DNA of 47,920 bases, taken from assembly GCA_023269965.1 (NCBI GenBank), contig JAGDXU010000017.1:1-47920 (forward strand), in the 5' to 3' direction. Shown piece by piece: positions 9,165-18,313 of the stretch (positions are counted from its first letter, which is position 1; every line of letters starts with the position of its first letter). The position numbers were made by a program, and so were the translations under genes. The notes under the pieces were generated by a model, which ran no database searches, was not told the origin of the DNA, and saw only the letters and a list, made by a program, of their open reading frames with translations. This stretch comes from Candidatus Parvarchaeota archaeon. Its GTDB lineage: Archaea > Nanobdellota > Nanobdellia > Parvarchaeales > Parvarchaeaceae.

Positions 9165-10295
9165 ATGAAAATATTAATGCTAGCATGGGAGTTCCCTCCT
9201 AATATAGTGGGAGGTCTCGGCAGGCATAGCTATAATCTAGTAAAGGCATTGAGCAAACTTGGAATAAATATAGATTTATTTCTACCAAGAGGGGAATACA
9301 CTATAATACCTGGTGTAGATTACACTATCTTACCAGAGGAGATAAAATTTAGTGTTTATTCTAGTATTCAGAATCTTAATATGACCTATTCAGATTTGAT
9401 TGGAAGAGTAATGGCTTATGCCGATTCAGCTGCTAGAGCTGCAATTAAGAAAAACTTTGATATAATACATGCAAATGATTGGTTGACTGCTTTGGCAGGG
9501 GTAAAAATAAAGGAGCTAACTGGTAAAAAACTGATCATGACAATCCACAGCACTGAATACACCAGGACTATAGGCCATCCTTGGAAGTTTATAGAGGACA
9601 TAGAGAGGATGGCAGTTCAAAAGGCAGATGTTGTTGTGACTGTGAGTGAGTACTCCAAAAAAATGATCTCAGATCTTTATGGTATCCCTCTAGAAAAAAT
9701 AAAGGTGATATATAATGCTATAGATGAAAGTGAATATAGTAAGCGCAGGCTTAATGCAAACTCAAAGCTTGTGTTGTACGTGGGGAGACTTTCCCCTCAG
9801 AAAGGCGTGGATCATCTAATTAGAGCATTTAAAATTGTTTCGCAGAGCGATAAAGATGCGGTTTTAGGCATAGCAGGGGAGGGCCCAGAATTGGAAAAAC
9901 TTGTGGATATAAGCATAGACTTAAATCTACAAGGTAAGGTCGTATTTTTTGGTAGGGTATCTGAGGATGAATTACGTTTTCTCTACAGCATAGCTAGCGT
10001 GTTTGTTATGCCATCAGTATCGGAGCCTTTTGGGATAACTGCCTTAGAAGCAATAGCTTCACGTGTGCCAACTATAATCTCTATAGAATCTGGCGTTTCA
10101 GAGGTTGTAAACAATACATTTAAAGTAAATTTTTGGGACAGCAATCAAATGGCTGATATAATCTTGGGTATACTAAATTATAGCGAAGTCGGTGAAGAGT
10201 TGTCCAAGAATGCTTACACTGAGATTAAGAAACTTACCTGGGAAAACAGTGCAAGGCAGTTCATAGATATCTATAAACAGCTAATGGCACATTAG
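9165..10295 (+). CDS. Glycosyltransferase family 4 / glycogen-synthase-like
   Basis: MKILMLAWEFPPNIVGGLGRHSYNLVKAL, YVGRLSPQKGVDHLIRAF, PSVSEPFGITALEAIA. Confidence 0.92.
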   Translation: MKILMLAWEFPPNIVGGLGRHSYNLVKALSKLGINIDLFLPRGEYTIIPGVDYTILPEEIKFSVYSSIQNLNMTYSDLIGRVMAYADSAARAAIKKNFDIIHANDWLTALAGVKIKELTGKKLIMTIHSTEYTRTIGHPWKFIEDIERMAVQKADVVVTVSEYSKKMISDLYGIPLEKIKVIYNAIDESEYSKRRLNANSKLVLYVGRLSPQKGVDHLIRAFKIVSQSDKDAVLGIAGEGPELEKLVDISIDLNLQGKVVFFGRVSEDELRFLYSIASVFVMPSVSEPFGITALEAIASRVPTIISIESGVSEVVNNTFKVNFWDSNQMADIILGILNYSEVGEELSKNAYTEIKKLTWENSARQFIDIYKQLMAH

Positions 10296-10918
10296 GGTAT
10301 CAAGAGAGGGAAAGTTACTTTCACCTGTGGGTAATCTGTATCTTCCGCGTAAAATGAATATTCGCCGGGCTTCAGCGTTGATATTAAGCTGCCTGCGTTG
10401 TATGTGAAAGGGGATGTTAAAGAGCTAGCGACTTCGACAGCAGTTCCATTTGGATATTCCATATAGACAGAAGCAGATGGGTAAAATCCCCCACCTAGAA
10501 AGGTTCCATTTACTTCGTTGCCTTTTTGATAAAAGTAAGCAGTATAAACCTCACCATTAGGCAGCTTGTATATCCATAGATTTGAGGTTAGAAAGTTCTC
10601 TTTTGTGCTGCTATTTGATATAGTAGAGCATGGTATAACATAATTATCACTCCTAACTATTACTGTATTGCCGGCTATGCTTATATTAAGTGAACCTTTA
10701 TCGTACCTCTCAATTAGTGGTATATAAGTAAAAGAAGAGTTTGCGGTGGTGCTTGCAGTGTATGATATTGAGTTTGAAATATAATTACAGACATTATCTA
10801 TGGTTATTTGGGTGTAGTTTGGTGTTGTAAAAGGCAGAAAGAATACTATCAAAATGCGTGCCATTATTATCAATACACTAACAGCTATCAAAAAATCTAT
10901 GCTGAGCTGCCCTTTCAT
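10292..10918 (-). CDS. Pilin-like secreted protein with class III signal peptide
   Basis: MKGQLSIDFLIAVSVLIIMARILIVFF: KGQ|xS(I)(D/E)F-type prepilin signal. Confidence 0.65.
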   Translation of the reverse strand: MKGQLSIDFLIAVSVLIIMARILIVFFLPFTTPNYTQITIDNVCNYISNSISYTASTTANSSFTYIPLIERYDKGSLNISIAGNTVIVRSDNYVIPCSTISNSSTKENFLTSNLWIYKLPNGEVYTAYFYQKGNEVNGTFLGGGFYPSASVYMEYPNGTAVEVASSLTSPFTYNAGSLISTLKPGEYSFYAEDTDYPQVKVTFPLLIP

Positions 10919-10961
10919 AATCTATATAAACAACCTACCTTCTTTTATAAATATAGGTGGA

Positions 10962-11633
10962 ATGAAAACAAAAGGGGAACTAGAAAGGAAAATCTTAGCG
11001 GAAACGGTTAATCTTAGATCTTCAGATTTCCATAATTCTCTACAGGTTTGGTTGGCCAATATAATCGTAAAGACAAATAACTACGTTTCAGACCTAAAGT
11101 TAGAGGACACTTTCTATTCGAGATATTATTCCTCCCACGAGTGGCCAGCCGATATAACCCTGGAATACAATAAAAATGGGAGGAAAATATTTGAGATCAT
11201 AGAGGTGGAGACAATACCAATATCAAGGATAAAAGAGAGAGTAAAGGGAATAGGTGGGAAAGCAGCCAGGAGTGCGGTTGCCGGGATCTCGGATAAACGG
11301 TTCTATACTGGTGATGGCCTTGAATATAAGGCAAGATACGATGAAATGAACTTCTCATTGTGCTTGAATGTCACAGACACCAATACTATAAATTTGGAAT
11401 GTATACAGTACGCAGCAGATGAGATATACAAAAGCATGTACCAAGAGATGACTAAGTTTAAAGGTGTAAATTACTTTCCGCGCAATTTCAAGTTTAATAA
11501 GATATACTTCTTCCTTAACAATCATTATTTTCATAAGAATGAAAATTATAGAGACATAATAGATAGGGGCTACTTCGATTCGTTTAAGAACGATAAATTT
11601 CCTATCATGCCGATACTGTTATACTCAGTCTAA
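10962..11633 (+). CDS. Hypothetical protein
   Basis: Start MKTKGELERK chosen at 10962, downstream of TATA-like tctatataaac/cttttataaata; no family recognised. Confidence 0.6.
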   Translation: MKTKGELERKILAETVNLRSSDFHNSLQVWLANIIVKTNNYVSDLKLEDTFYSRYYSSHEWPADITLEYNKNGRKIFEIIEVETIPISRIKERVKGIGGKAARSAVAGISDKRFYTGDGLEYKARYDEMNFSLCLNVTDTNTINLECIQYAADEIYKSMYQEMTKFKGVNYFPRNFKFNKIYFFLNNHYFHKNENYRDIIDRGYFDSFKNDKFPIMPILLYSV

Positions 11634-11699
11634 ATTAAAAGAAAGTATTTATAAGGTGAGAAAGAAAGATAATAATAACAAATTAAATACAGTTTCAAT

Positions 11700-12110
11700 A
11701 TGGGAGCTTTCAAATTTATAAAAGAAAATGAGAGGCGCGTTTACACCGATAATGATAGAAGAAGGGAGTTGTTGATGGAACTGTCTGGTGCACCTGCCTT
11801 TTATAGGGTTGAAAAACCTACAAGGCTGGCAAAGGCAAGGTCACTTGGGTACAGGGCTAAGCAGGGCTACATAATTGTAAGAGCAAGAGTAGGTAAGGGT
11901 GGTTCAAGGAGGCCAAGACCCAATCACGCCAGAAAACCTAGCAAAGCGGGAGTTTCATTTAACTTTGATGTAAGCTCAAAGAGGATAGCTGAGGGGCGCG
12001 TCAATAGGATCTTCAGCAACATGGACATTTTAGGTTCTTATTTTCTTGTAGACAACGGCCAGTATAAATGGTATGAGATTATCCTTAAGGATAAGAGAAT
12101 CACATCCTAA
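11700..12110 (+). CDS. rpl15e: 50S ribosomal protein L15e, apparently C-terminally truncated or frameshifted
   Basis: RVEKPTRLAKARSLGYRAKQGYIIVRARVGKGGSRRPRPNHARKPSKAG...NMDILGSYFLVDNGQYKWYEIILKD. Confidence 0.9.
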   Translation: MGAFKFIKENERRVYTDNDRRRELLMELSGAPAFYRVEKPTRLAKARSLGYRAKQGYIIVRARVGKGGSRRPRPNHARKPSKAGVSFNFDVSSKRIAEGRVNRIFSNMDILGSYFLVDNGQYKWYEIILKDKRITS

Positions 12111-12174
12111 TGTTGAAGCTACAGCATACGATAAATCTAAATATAGGCCATGTATATTGTTTACTGTGATAGAT

Positions 12175-12696
12175 ATGCCATCCAAAAAAGGCCAGTCAGG
12201 AACAAGCGTAGAGACATCCGTGGTCGGCATAGTGTTTGCTTTAGTTGTGATGATATTTATCTTCCTGATTTTTGAGTCAGAGGGTGGCACAGCTGCTTTG
12301 CCCTATGGCCCAAACAACAACAACCTTTGCGAGAACCAGTTCACACATGCTGAATACGGCTATCCAAATAGACTGGAAGGTACTCCCATGTTTCCTAGTT
12401 ATATGACAGACTGCTGCTTTGATATCCAAACTGCTTACCAGACTTGTGTCAGGCACTGGTGTTATTATGCATATCCAGATTCAGTACAAGCCTGTGAAGC
12501 CGATCCAAGCGGGTTTCCGGCAGTAGTCAGTGGGTGCAAGGTCATATCTCCAAGCAATACAGCAGCTCTGGAAAGCTGTGATAGGAGCACAATATTTGCT
12601 GATAATTCATCATATATCGAGAACTGCGCTGTAAATGTACCGTACTGTATAAAAGGGGAGAGTAGTTTCTGCCCCCCTTGTGAAGCTGGCGGATAA
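12175..12696 (+). CDS. Cysteine-rich membrane-anchored secreted protein
   Basis: MPSKKGQSGTSVETSVVGIVFALVVMIFIFLIF (TM) then many Cys including terminal CPPC; start at 12175 preferred over the track's 12073 because upstream part overlaps L15e. Confidence 0.6.
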   Translation: MPSKKGQSGTSVETSVVGIVFALVVMIFIFLIFESEGGTAALPYGPNNNNLCENQFTHAEYGYPNRLEGTPMFPSYMTDCCFDIQTAYQTCVRHWCYYAYPDSVQACEADPSGFPAVVSGCKVISPSNTAALESCDRSTIFADNSSYIENCAVNVPYCIKGESSFCPPCEAGG

Positions 12697-12701
12697 AGAA
12701 G

Positions 12702-13205
12702 ATGGATAGTTGTTATATCTGTGGCAATAAAGCTTATTTTTATTCGAAATACCTAAGACAAAATCTCTGTAAGAAGCACTTCGAGAAGATGCTCATAAGA
12801 AGGATAAGGGGAGATACAGCTTCTCTGGGTTTCAGCAAAGGGCGATATAATCTAATAGACGATGACTCTATAGGTTACAAACTCAATAGTTTCATATTTG
12901 CTAAGGCTGGCAAGGGCAGTGTTTCTGTTGGGAATTTTTTATTGGATGATTTTGCCCTCACAGTTTTCAAGTATTTTGTAAAAAAAGAGAAGATATCTCT
13001 GAAGGTGAAAGGTGAGAATTATTTTAATCCGTTATATCTGATATCAAAGGAGGAAGCCACCGCATTCCTGAGATCAAAGGGCATAAAATATGTAGATACA
13101 GGTATAAAAGATGAATTATCAGACGTGCTAAGCAAACTTGAGGAAAAGCGTCCCGGAGCGATGATATCAATGGTAAAAATCGGCATCATGGCCGGCATTA
13201 TTTGA
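12702..13205 (+). CDS. Miniature TtuA/Ncs6-like protein lacking the PP-loop
   Basis: CYICGNKAYFYSKYLRQNLCKKHF zinc finger; VSVGNFLLDDFALTVF like TtuA GHNLDDEA region; FNPLYLISKEEATAFLRSKGIKY; KLEEKRPGA. Confidence 0.6.
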   Translation: MDSCYICGNKAYFYSKYLRQNLCKKHFEKMLIRRIRGDTASLGFSKGRYNLIDDDSIGYKLNSFIFAKAGKGSVSVGNFLLDDFALTVFKYFVKKEKISLKVKGENYFNPLYLISKEEATAFLRSKGIKYVDTGIKDELSDVLSKLEEKRPGAMISMVKIGIMAGII

Positions 13206-13443
13206 TTGCTTTGTAATATTTCTTGACTACATTATTACCCCAACTGTATCTACCCTCCTCTAATCGCTTCTCCACAGAGAGGAGGCCGGATTCTCTCATC
13301 TTGTCTAGGTAATAGTAGACCACCTTTGCAGTCAGCCCAGGATATTTCAGCTTTAGCTTTTTGTAGATGGAATAACCGGTCACATATTCATCTTTTGCGC
13401 TAGATAGAATATCATAGTATAGCTCTTTATTGATCTTTCTTGC
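13198..13443 (-). CDS. Winged-helix transcriptional regulator (PadR-like)
   Basis: YDILSSAKDEYVTGYSIYKKLKLKYPGLTAKVVYYYLDKMRESGLLSVEKR. Start MARKINK chosen over the track start. Confidence 0.6.
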   Translation of the reverse strand, partial: ARKINKELYYDILSSAKDEYVTGYSIYKKLKLKYPGLTAKVVYYYLDKMRESGLLSVEKRLEEGRYSWGNNVVKKYYKAIK

Positions 13444-13448
13444 CATAG

Positions 13449-13961
13449 TCAGCTGCACTGAGGGGCACTATTGTTTATGGACAGGCAGATGTATCTAAAA
13501 ATCTCAGCGTAGTCTTTGGAGTAGTTATAATAGCCCCCAATCTTATAGTAATGGTCTCCAAACGTTAAAAATGGAACATCACCTTTTGAAAGCTTATTAA
13601 ATATAGTTATTGTATTTGCAGGGACAAAGACAGAGCTAGCATTTTGATTATATTGGGTAAGGTTTATTGCATAAGCACAGAAGTAAGGGCTATAAAACCT
13701 CCCTCCGCTCCATAATCCAAAGAGCGACGTAACATTTTCAAAAGCGCTTAATTCTAAGCCGCATGTGGGGCACGAAGATGAGTAGAAAAGCATCATGGTT
13801 GATAAGTTACCAGTACATGTACCGGAAGTGTTTATATAAACACTGTGCACCGAATAAAGCGAATTTAGGTTTTCAACTTCGTAATAGGAGTAGACTGCGA
13901 TCACTAATGACACAGCTATGATCACTATAAAAACATCGACATAAAGATTAGATCTCCGCAT
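13449..13961 (-). CDS. Membrane-anchored thioredoxin-fold protein with CPTC motif
   Basis: N-terminal TM; MMLFYSSSCPTCGLELSAFENV; cis-Pro-like GDVPFLTFGDHYYKIGGYY. Confidence 0.65.
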   Translation of the reverse strand: MRRSNLYVDVFIVIIAVSLVIAVYSYYEVENLNSLYSVHSVYINTSGTCTGNLSTMMLFYSSSCPTCGLELSAFENVTSLFGLWSGGRFYSPYFCAYAINLTQYNQNASSVFVPANTITIFNKLSKGDVPFLTFGDHYYKIGGYYNYSKDYAEIFRYICLSINNSAPQCS

Positions 13962-14871
13962 ATTTGCTGCTGTTCAAAGCCTTCATCTCGTTAACATCGC
14001 ATGCATTGTTCCGGTTTATTAGACATACCGTCGATATATTCTGCCCTAGATATGATATAATTAAATGATAGACAGCGTCATTAAATTCGCTTTGATTCGA
14101 TATTAAATCTACAATCTCAGTGTGATTCTGAGTAAAAGGGGACAGATAAAAAGGCATTTCAAAAGGAGGGACAAAGTTTATCAGTTGGATTATCGACGTG
14201 TTGGACAAATTTTGGGCACTTATGTTGAAGTAGCTTATGTAGTCGCTCTTATTGAGTATAACCCCTGCGACCTGTTTTAGGTTTATTAGTATCCTTAGCA
14301 TATCAGAAGAATTTGTAGTGTTCACATTTATCAAATTTGCGTCATGCACAATAGGCGCATATATCCTGTCATTTGAGAGGTTATTTTCGCGGACTAATTG
14401 GTAAAGAGTGTCTATCTCATATCTACTTTCATTAAACAGCACAGGTATATAAGAGATATTTATGTTCTCTTCTTTAGAGATCAAGTTATAGAGAGTATTG
14501 TTTATCCCAGTGCATTGGGGTAAAGAGGGGTATGCATCGCATATCGTATTCATATTCATCGTTGCCGTTATATTCTCTATGTACATTAGACTTACCTGTT
14601 GCAAATTCTGCGGGTAGCTATACCCTACTTCTGGCTGGAAAACTACCCCATCGGGGAAGATTATAGTGTTCAGTGTGTTTTTAGGTATTGCGCTTAAAAG
14701 TCCGATTGGAATATTGGCACGAGTATAGTTGGTGTTGTTTAGTGTGGTGTGTGGCTTAGTATTTCCTGAGAAATTATTTAAACCAAATGGTAAGTAGATG
14801 GAAACCGTCAGCACAGCAAATACCATTATAATTGCCACTAGGATCAGTCTATAAAATGACTCAGTCTTCAT
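13948..14871 (-). CDS. Membrane-anchored extracytoplasmic protein, unknown function
   Basis: N-terminal TM, many N-x-S/T sequons; overlaps the CPTC gene start. Confidence 0.55.
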   Translation of the reverse strand: MKTESFYRLILVAIIMVFAVLTVSIYLPFGLNNFSGNTKPHTTLNNTNYTRANIPIGLLSAIPKNTLNTIIFPDGVVFQPEVGYSYPQNLQQVSLMYIENITATMNMNTICDAYPSLPQCTGINNTLYNLISKEENINISYIPVLFNESRYEIDTLYQLVRENNLSNDRIYAPIVHDANLINVNTTNSSDMLRILINLKQVAGVILNKSDYISYFNISAQNLSNTSIIQLINFVPPFEMPFYLSPFTQNHTEIVDLISNQSEFNDAVYHLIISYLGQNISTVCLINRNNACDVNEMKALNSSKYAEI

Positions 14872-14906
14872 TTTCTATCTAAAAATCGTATGGCTTATAT
14901 ATGTTT

Positions 14907-15710
14907 TCACGTTGAAAACTTCGCTCTTAAACTGCTTGCTAAGTCTTCTGGTGATTCATTTATCTCATTTATCTGCAGAAATCTATACACGGAGACATCC
15001 CCAGATAAAATGTTGAGCGTGAAATGTTTTTCTTTGGACTCGTATATTATGATGCTTAGGTCCTTCGAACTAAGTGCATTTAGTAGCTTATGAATGAGTC
15101 CTGCTAAGTCAAACATAAGCACTTCATCAAGCGCTTCTAATGATAAGTGCTTTATTGGAGATATCACTATGTCAACGTTGGATATAGGTGCAAATTTAGT
15201 ATAGATTACAAAGTTTTCACCTCTATAGATCTCTCTGTTTAGGGTATTTGAATTGTCCTTGCATACACTGCAGCCTTTGCCTTCAAATTTTGGGATCGGT
15301 AGTACATATAGGTCAAATGCGCCGTGTCCAGATAGATATCTGTTAATCACGACGTTCCCCCCAATTTTATATTTAGATAGAGAATCTACTCTATGAGATA
15401 CTATCGAAAGAAGCTTTGCGATGTCTTCCGGATTTAAACTTAAGAAGTTGTCACCATGTTTTTCTCTATCGACTATGATCTCCTCATATCCATGTGATGG
15501 TGATGACTTGAAACGCTCCCCTTGCAGTTCAAATTTAGATGGCTGTACCTCGGTTTTAACTTCATATACCTTTACATGTGAAGATCCAAAGTCTAGAATC
15601 TCTATTGGTGCATCTTTAATACTGCATACTTTACAATCTCCAGTGTTCTTTTTGAAGATTATGGTATAATTCAAGTTTTCTGGATCTAGTCTCATCTCCC
15701 CCATGATCAA
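14907..15710 (-). CDS. Galactose-1-phosphate uridylyltransferase-like (HIT superfamily), active site degenerate
   Basis: CKVC...CSVCK zinc-type pairs, GYEEIIVDREKHGDNFLSL, VISPIKHLSLEAL; expected HPHSQ replaced by GHGAFDL. Confidence 0.6.
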   Translation of the reverse strand: MIMGEMRLDPENLNYTIIFKKNTGDCKVCSIKDAPIEILDFGSSHVKVYEVKTEVQPSKFELQGERFKSSPSHGYEEIIVDREKHGDNFLSLNPEDIAKLLSIVSHRVDSLSKYKIGGNVVINRYLSGHGAFDLYVLPIPKFEGKGCSVCKDNSNTLNREIYRGENFVIYTKFAPISNVDIVISPIKHLSLEALDEVLMFDLAGLIHKLLNALSSKDLSIIIYESKEKHFTLNILSGDVSVYRFLQINEINESPEDLASSLRAKFST

Positions 15711-17299
15711 AACTCCTTTATCTTAGTTATTATCTGCCCATACGCTGGCCTTGTAACCAACAGGCCGACTAACATCGCAAGTATTGTAGTAAGGGCAAAT
15801 CCAGTGAAAAGTGTGGAGGTCGAGAAGAAAAGAGGGAACATTATTGCAGCGAAAGAAAAGAATGACACGTAAATTATGAAGAACGCGCGCTTTATCCTTT
15901 TTTTCACATTTGTGAATTCCACCATTGATGAGCCCCTAAGAATCTCGTCCGTTATTATTATCTGGTCATCAACTGACACGCCTATGCTGGCGATTATCCC
16001 TGCTATGCTTGGCACATCAAGTGTCCACTTTATAAGTGCTGCTATACCTATAACTATGAATATTTCCGCTGCGCTTGTTAGTAGGATCAGAAGTGATATC
16101 TTATAGTCTTTGTATCTAAGGAAAACCACCACTGCTATGCCTATAAATGCAGCTATTAGGAGAAGGTATATCTGGCTTATAAATTGGCTTCCGACTACGG
16201 GGGAGACAGAGTCGATAGATGATATTTTTATCGGCACTGGAAGGCTACCGCTTTGGAATATTGCTTGAAGTGTTTTCATATTATTCTCAGCTTGCTGGTA
16301 AGTTGCCCCACTTCCTGTTATCAGTACTGTCTGCGCAGCCACTCCCTTTAAAGTCGATTCTATACTTAGGTTCTCGACTACCTTTCCATTAAGGTAAAGC
16401 ACTATCGGTTTGCTGAGTGAGCTTCCAGAAGAAGATGATACCACGCTCAAGTTTTCAGTAGCAAGCTTGAATTGTTCGGCTGACTGTTTGCTGAGCGCCA
16501 TTCCGAAGTCAAAAGTGTATATACCATTTGAAAGAGTTGGCGGCTGAAGTCCACCATACGGGCAGCTTGATGTCAAACACACCTGCTGTATGACTTCGCT
16601 TGGATTTGAGCTATTGAAAATCGTAGTGTTCCCTATAGTCGCATAGAACTGCCCTTGATTGTTGATCAGCGATAGAGCCTGAGCTTCACCTATATTCGGC
16701 ATGTCAACAACTATGAATTTTGCACCTGAAAGGGTTTGTATCTGTGTTATGCTGACACCAGATATTCCGTAAACGTTCAACCTAGTGTTGAGAATATTCT
16801 CTATTGTAGAGTATGTCGTATTTGTTATAATTGTCGAATTTGGTTGTATATACATCTCTGTCCCGCCCACGAGGTCTAATCCGTACTGCAAAGCAGATGA
16901 GCTTACTTGGCTTAGCTGCACGTATGTTGAGTTTAGTTCGGAAGCATTTGTTATGAATAAAGACAATTTTGACGCGGAATACACATATGGGAAAACTTCA
17001 TTTTTATAGGATATTGTCACATAGCTGTTTGGTTTTACGGCCGAAGCCAGTGTGTAGAACTGCTGTGGGTTGTTTATAGCTATCCCATTCAAACCGGTTA
17101 TGATTGAGCCGGTTGTCAAAGTTGTCAAACCTCTGGAGCTATAGTTTCCAATTGCCCCTTGAGGTGATAAGTACACAACCTGCGCGCCTTCTTGATTGAA
17201 GATGTTTGGTTGGATAGCTAGGAATGAAACGACAAGCAAAGTTATAAGTATTATAACCCTCCAATCCAAAAGTATTCTTTTTGTTTTCTCCTTGTTCAT
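15707..17299 (-). CDS. secD: Protein-export membrane protein SecD
   Basis: GLDLVGGTEMYIQP, IAGIIASIGVSVDDQIIITDEILR. Confidence 0.93.
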   Translation of the reverse strand: MNKEKTKRILLDWRVIILITLLVVSFLAIQPNIFNQEGAQVVYLSPQGAIGNYSSRGLTTLTTGSIITGLNGIAINNPQQFYTLASAVKPNSYVTISYKNEVFPYVYSASKLSLFITNASELNSTYVQLSQVSSSALQYGLDLVGGTEMYIQPNSTIITNTTYSTIENILNTRLNVYGISGVSITQIQTLSGAKFIVVDMPNIGEAQALSLINNQGQFYATIGNTTIFNSSNPSEVIQQVCLTSSCPYGGLQPPTLSNGIYTFDFGMALSKQSAEQFKLATENLSVVSSSSGSSLSKPIVLYLNGKVVENLSIESTLKGVAAQTVLITGSGATYQQAENNMKTLQAIFQSGSLPVPIKISSIDSVSPVVGSQFISQIYLLLIAAFIGIAVVVFLRYKDYKISLLILLTSAAEIFIVIGIAALIKWTLDVPSIAGIIASIGVSVDDQIIITDEILRGSSMVEFTNVKKRIKRAFFIIYVSFFSFAAIMFPLFFSTSTLFTGFALTTILAMLVGLLVTRPAYGQIITKIKEF

Positions 17300-18231
17300 A
17301 TCGCCTTTGATTCTACTTCTGGTTTATACTTTATACTGTATAACTGTATGGATCCATTCAATATCCACACTGTGAAATCATCAAATATCAAGCCTATTAT
17401 CAGTACTATGGCTATACTTTGAATCGTTGCATTAGTTGTTCCAAAGAGCAGAATAAGGAAGGTCGTGAAGGCAGCAAGATCCATCGTCAGTGAGGTTCTA
17501 AGAGTGTGTAGGAGTCTGTATTTTATGCTCCCTTCTTTTCTTTTAAGTATATTTGTAGCTAAAATTATGTTCCTATCCGCTGAATAACCCATCAGCATAA
17601 GTATACCTGCTATTGAGGCTGTAGAGAAGCTTATATTGAAGATATCCATGACTCCGACTACATTTATCACGTCACTGACTATACTGATAACGTTCGAAAA
17701 TGCTTGATACTTGTTTCTAAAATAGAAAAGGGAGACAATGGCTACCAATACAAATGCTATGCCCAATAGAAACACTGAATCATATATCGCGCTTTGAGCA
17801 AGCGTAGCCCCTACGTAGCTTATGCTATAGTTTGAACTTGTAAGCTTAATATTAAACAGCCCGGATAATACATTCTCCAATTTAGTCATGTTGGCATTCT
17901 GTCCAACAGTTACCGTGTACCCCGATATCTTCGCAGAGAAGGGGGGATGAAGCACAGATACACTTGCCTGTTTCTGATTCAGCTGTGACAATATCGATGA
18001 CATTATTGTGGAGGCAGGTATAGATTCATTCGTATAGACAGTTGCTGATATCCCTCCTTTTAAGGAGATATCCTCGTTTACTAGTTCTCCATTTGCATGG
18101 CCATAAAATAGGATTATCGAGCCAAATATTACTATAAAAACTATAGGTATAACCATCATTTTCCTATAATTTTTGCTGTAGTAGTCTACAAGTCCAATTA
18201 ACCCGTTATTTAGCCTCGATCTTATCCCCAT
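17296..18231 (-). CDS. secF: Protein-export membrane protein SecF
   Basis: SLKGGISATVYTN, SIAGILMLMGYSADRNIILATNILKR; overlaps secD by 4 nt. Confidence 0.92.
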   Translation of the reverse strand: MGIRSRLNNGLIGLVDYYSKNYRKMMVIPIVFIVIFGSIILFYGHANGELVNEDISLKGGISATVYTNESIPASTIMSSILSQLNQKQASVSVLHPPFSAKISGYTVTVGQNANMTKLENVLSGLFNIKLTSSNYSISYVGATLAQSAIYDSVFLLGIAFVLVAIVSLFYFRNKYQAFSNVISIVSDVINVVGVMDIFNISFSTASIAGILMLMGYSADRNIILATNILKRKEGSIKYRLLHTLRTSLTMDLAAFTTFLILLFGTTNATIQSIAIVLIIGLIFDDFTVWILNGSIQLYSIKYKPEVESKAI

Positions 18232-18313
18232 AGATGTATCTACTTTATTATCTCTTTTGCTTTATAAATAATGTTAATACAGTTTTTACAGCATTGTTAG
18301 CCCAATTATTGCC

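Noticed and set aside
12073-12174. Upstream start of the Cys-rich membrane protein
   Set aside because: This segment overlaps L15e and looks like the frameshifted L15e tail; 12175 gives a cleaner signal/TM start.
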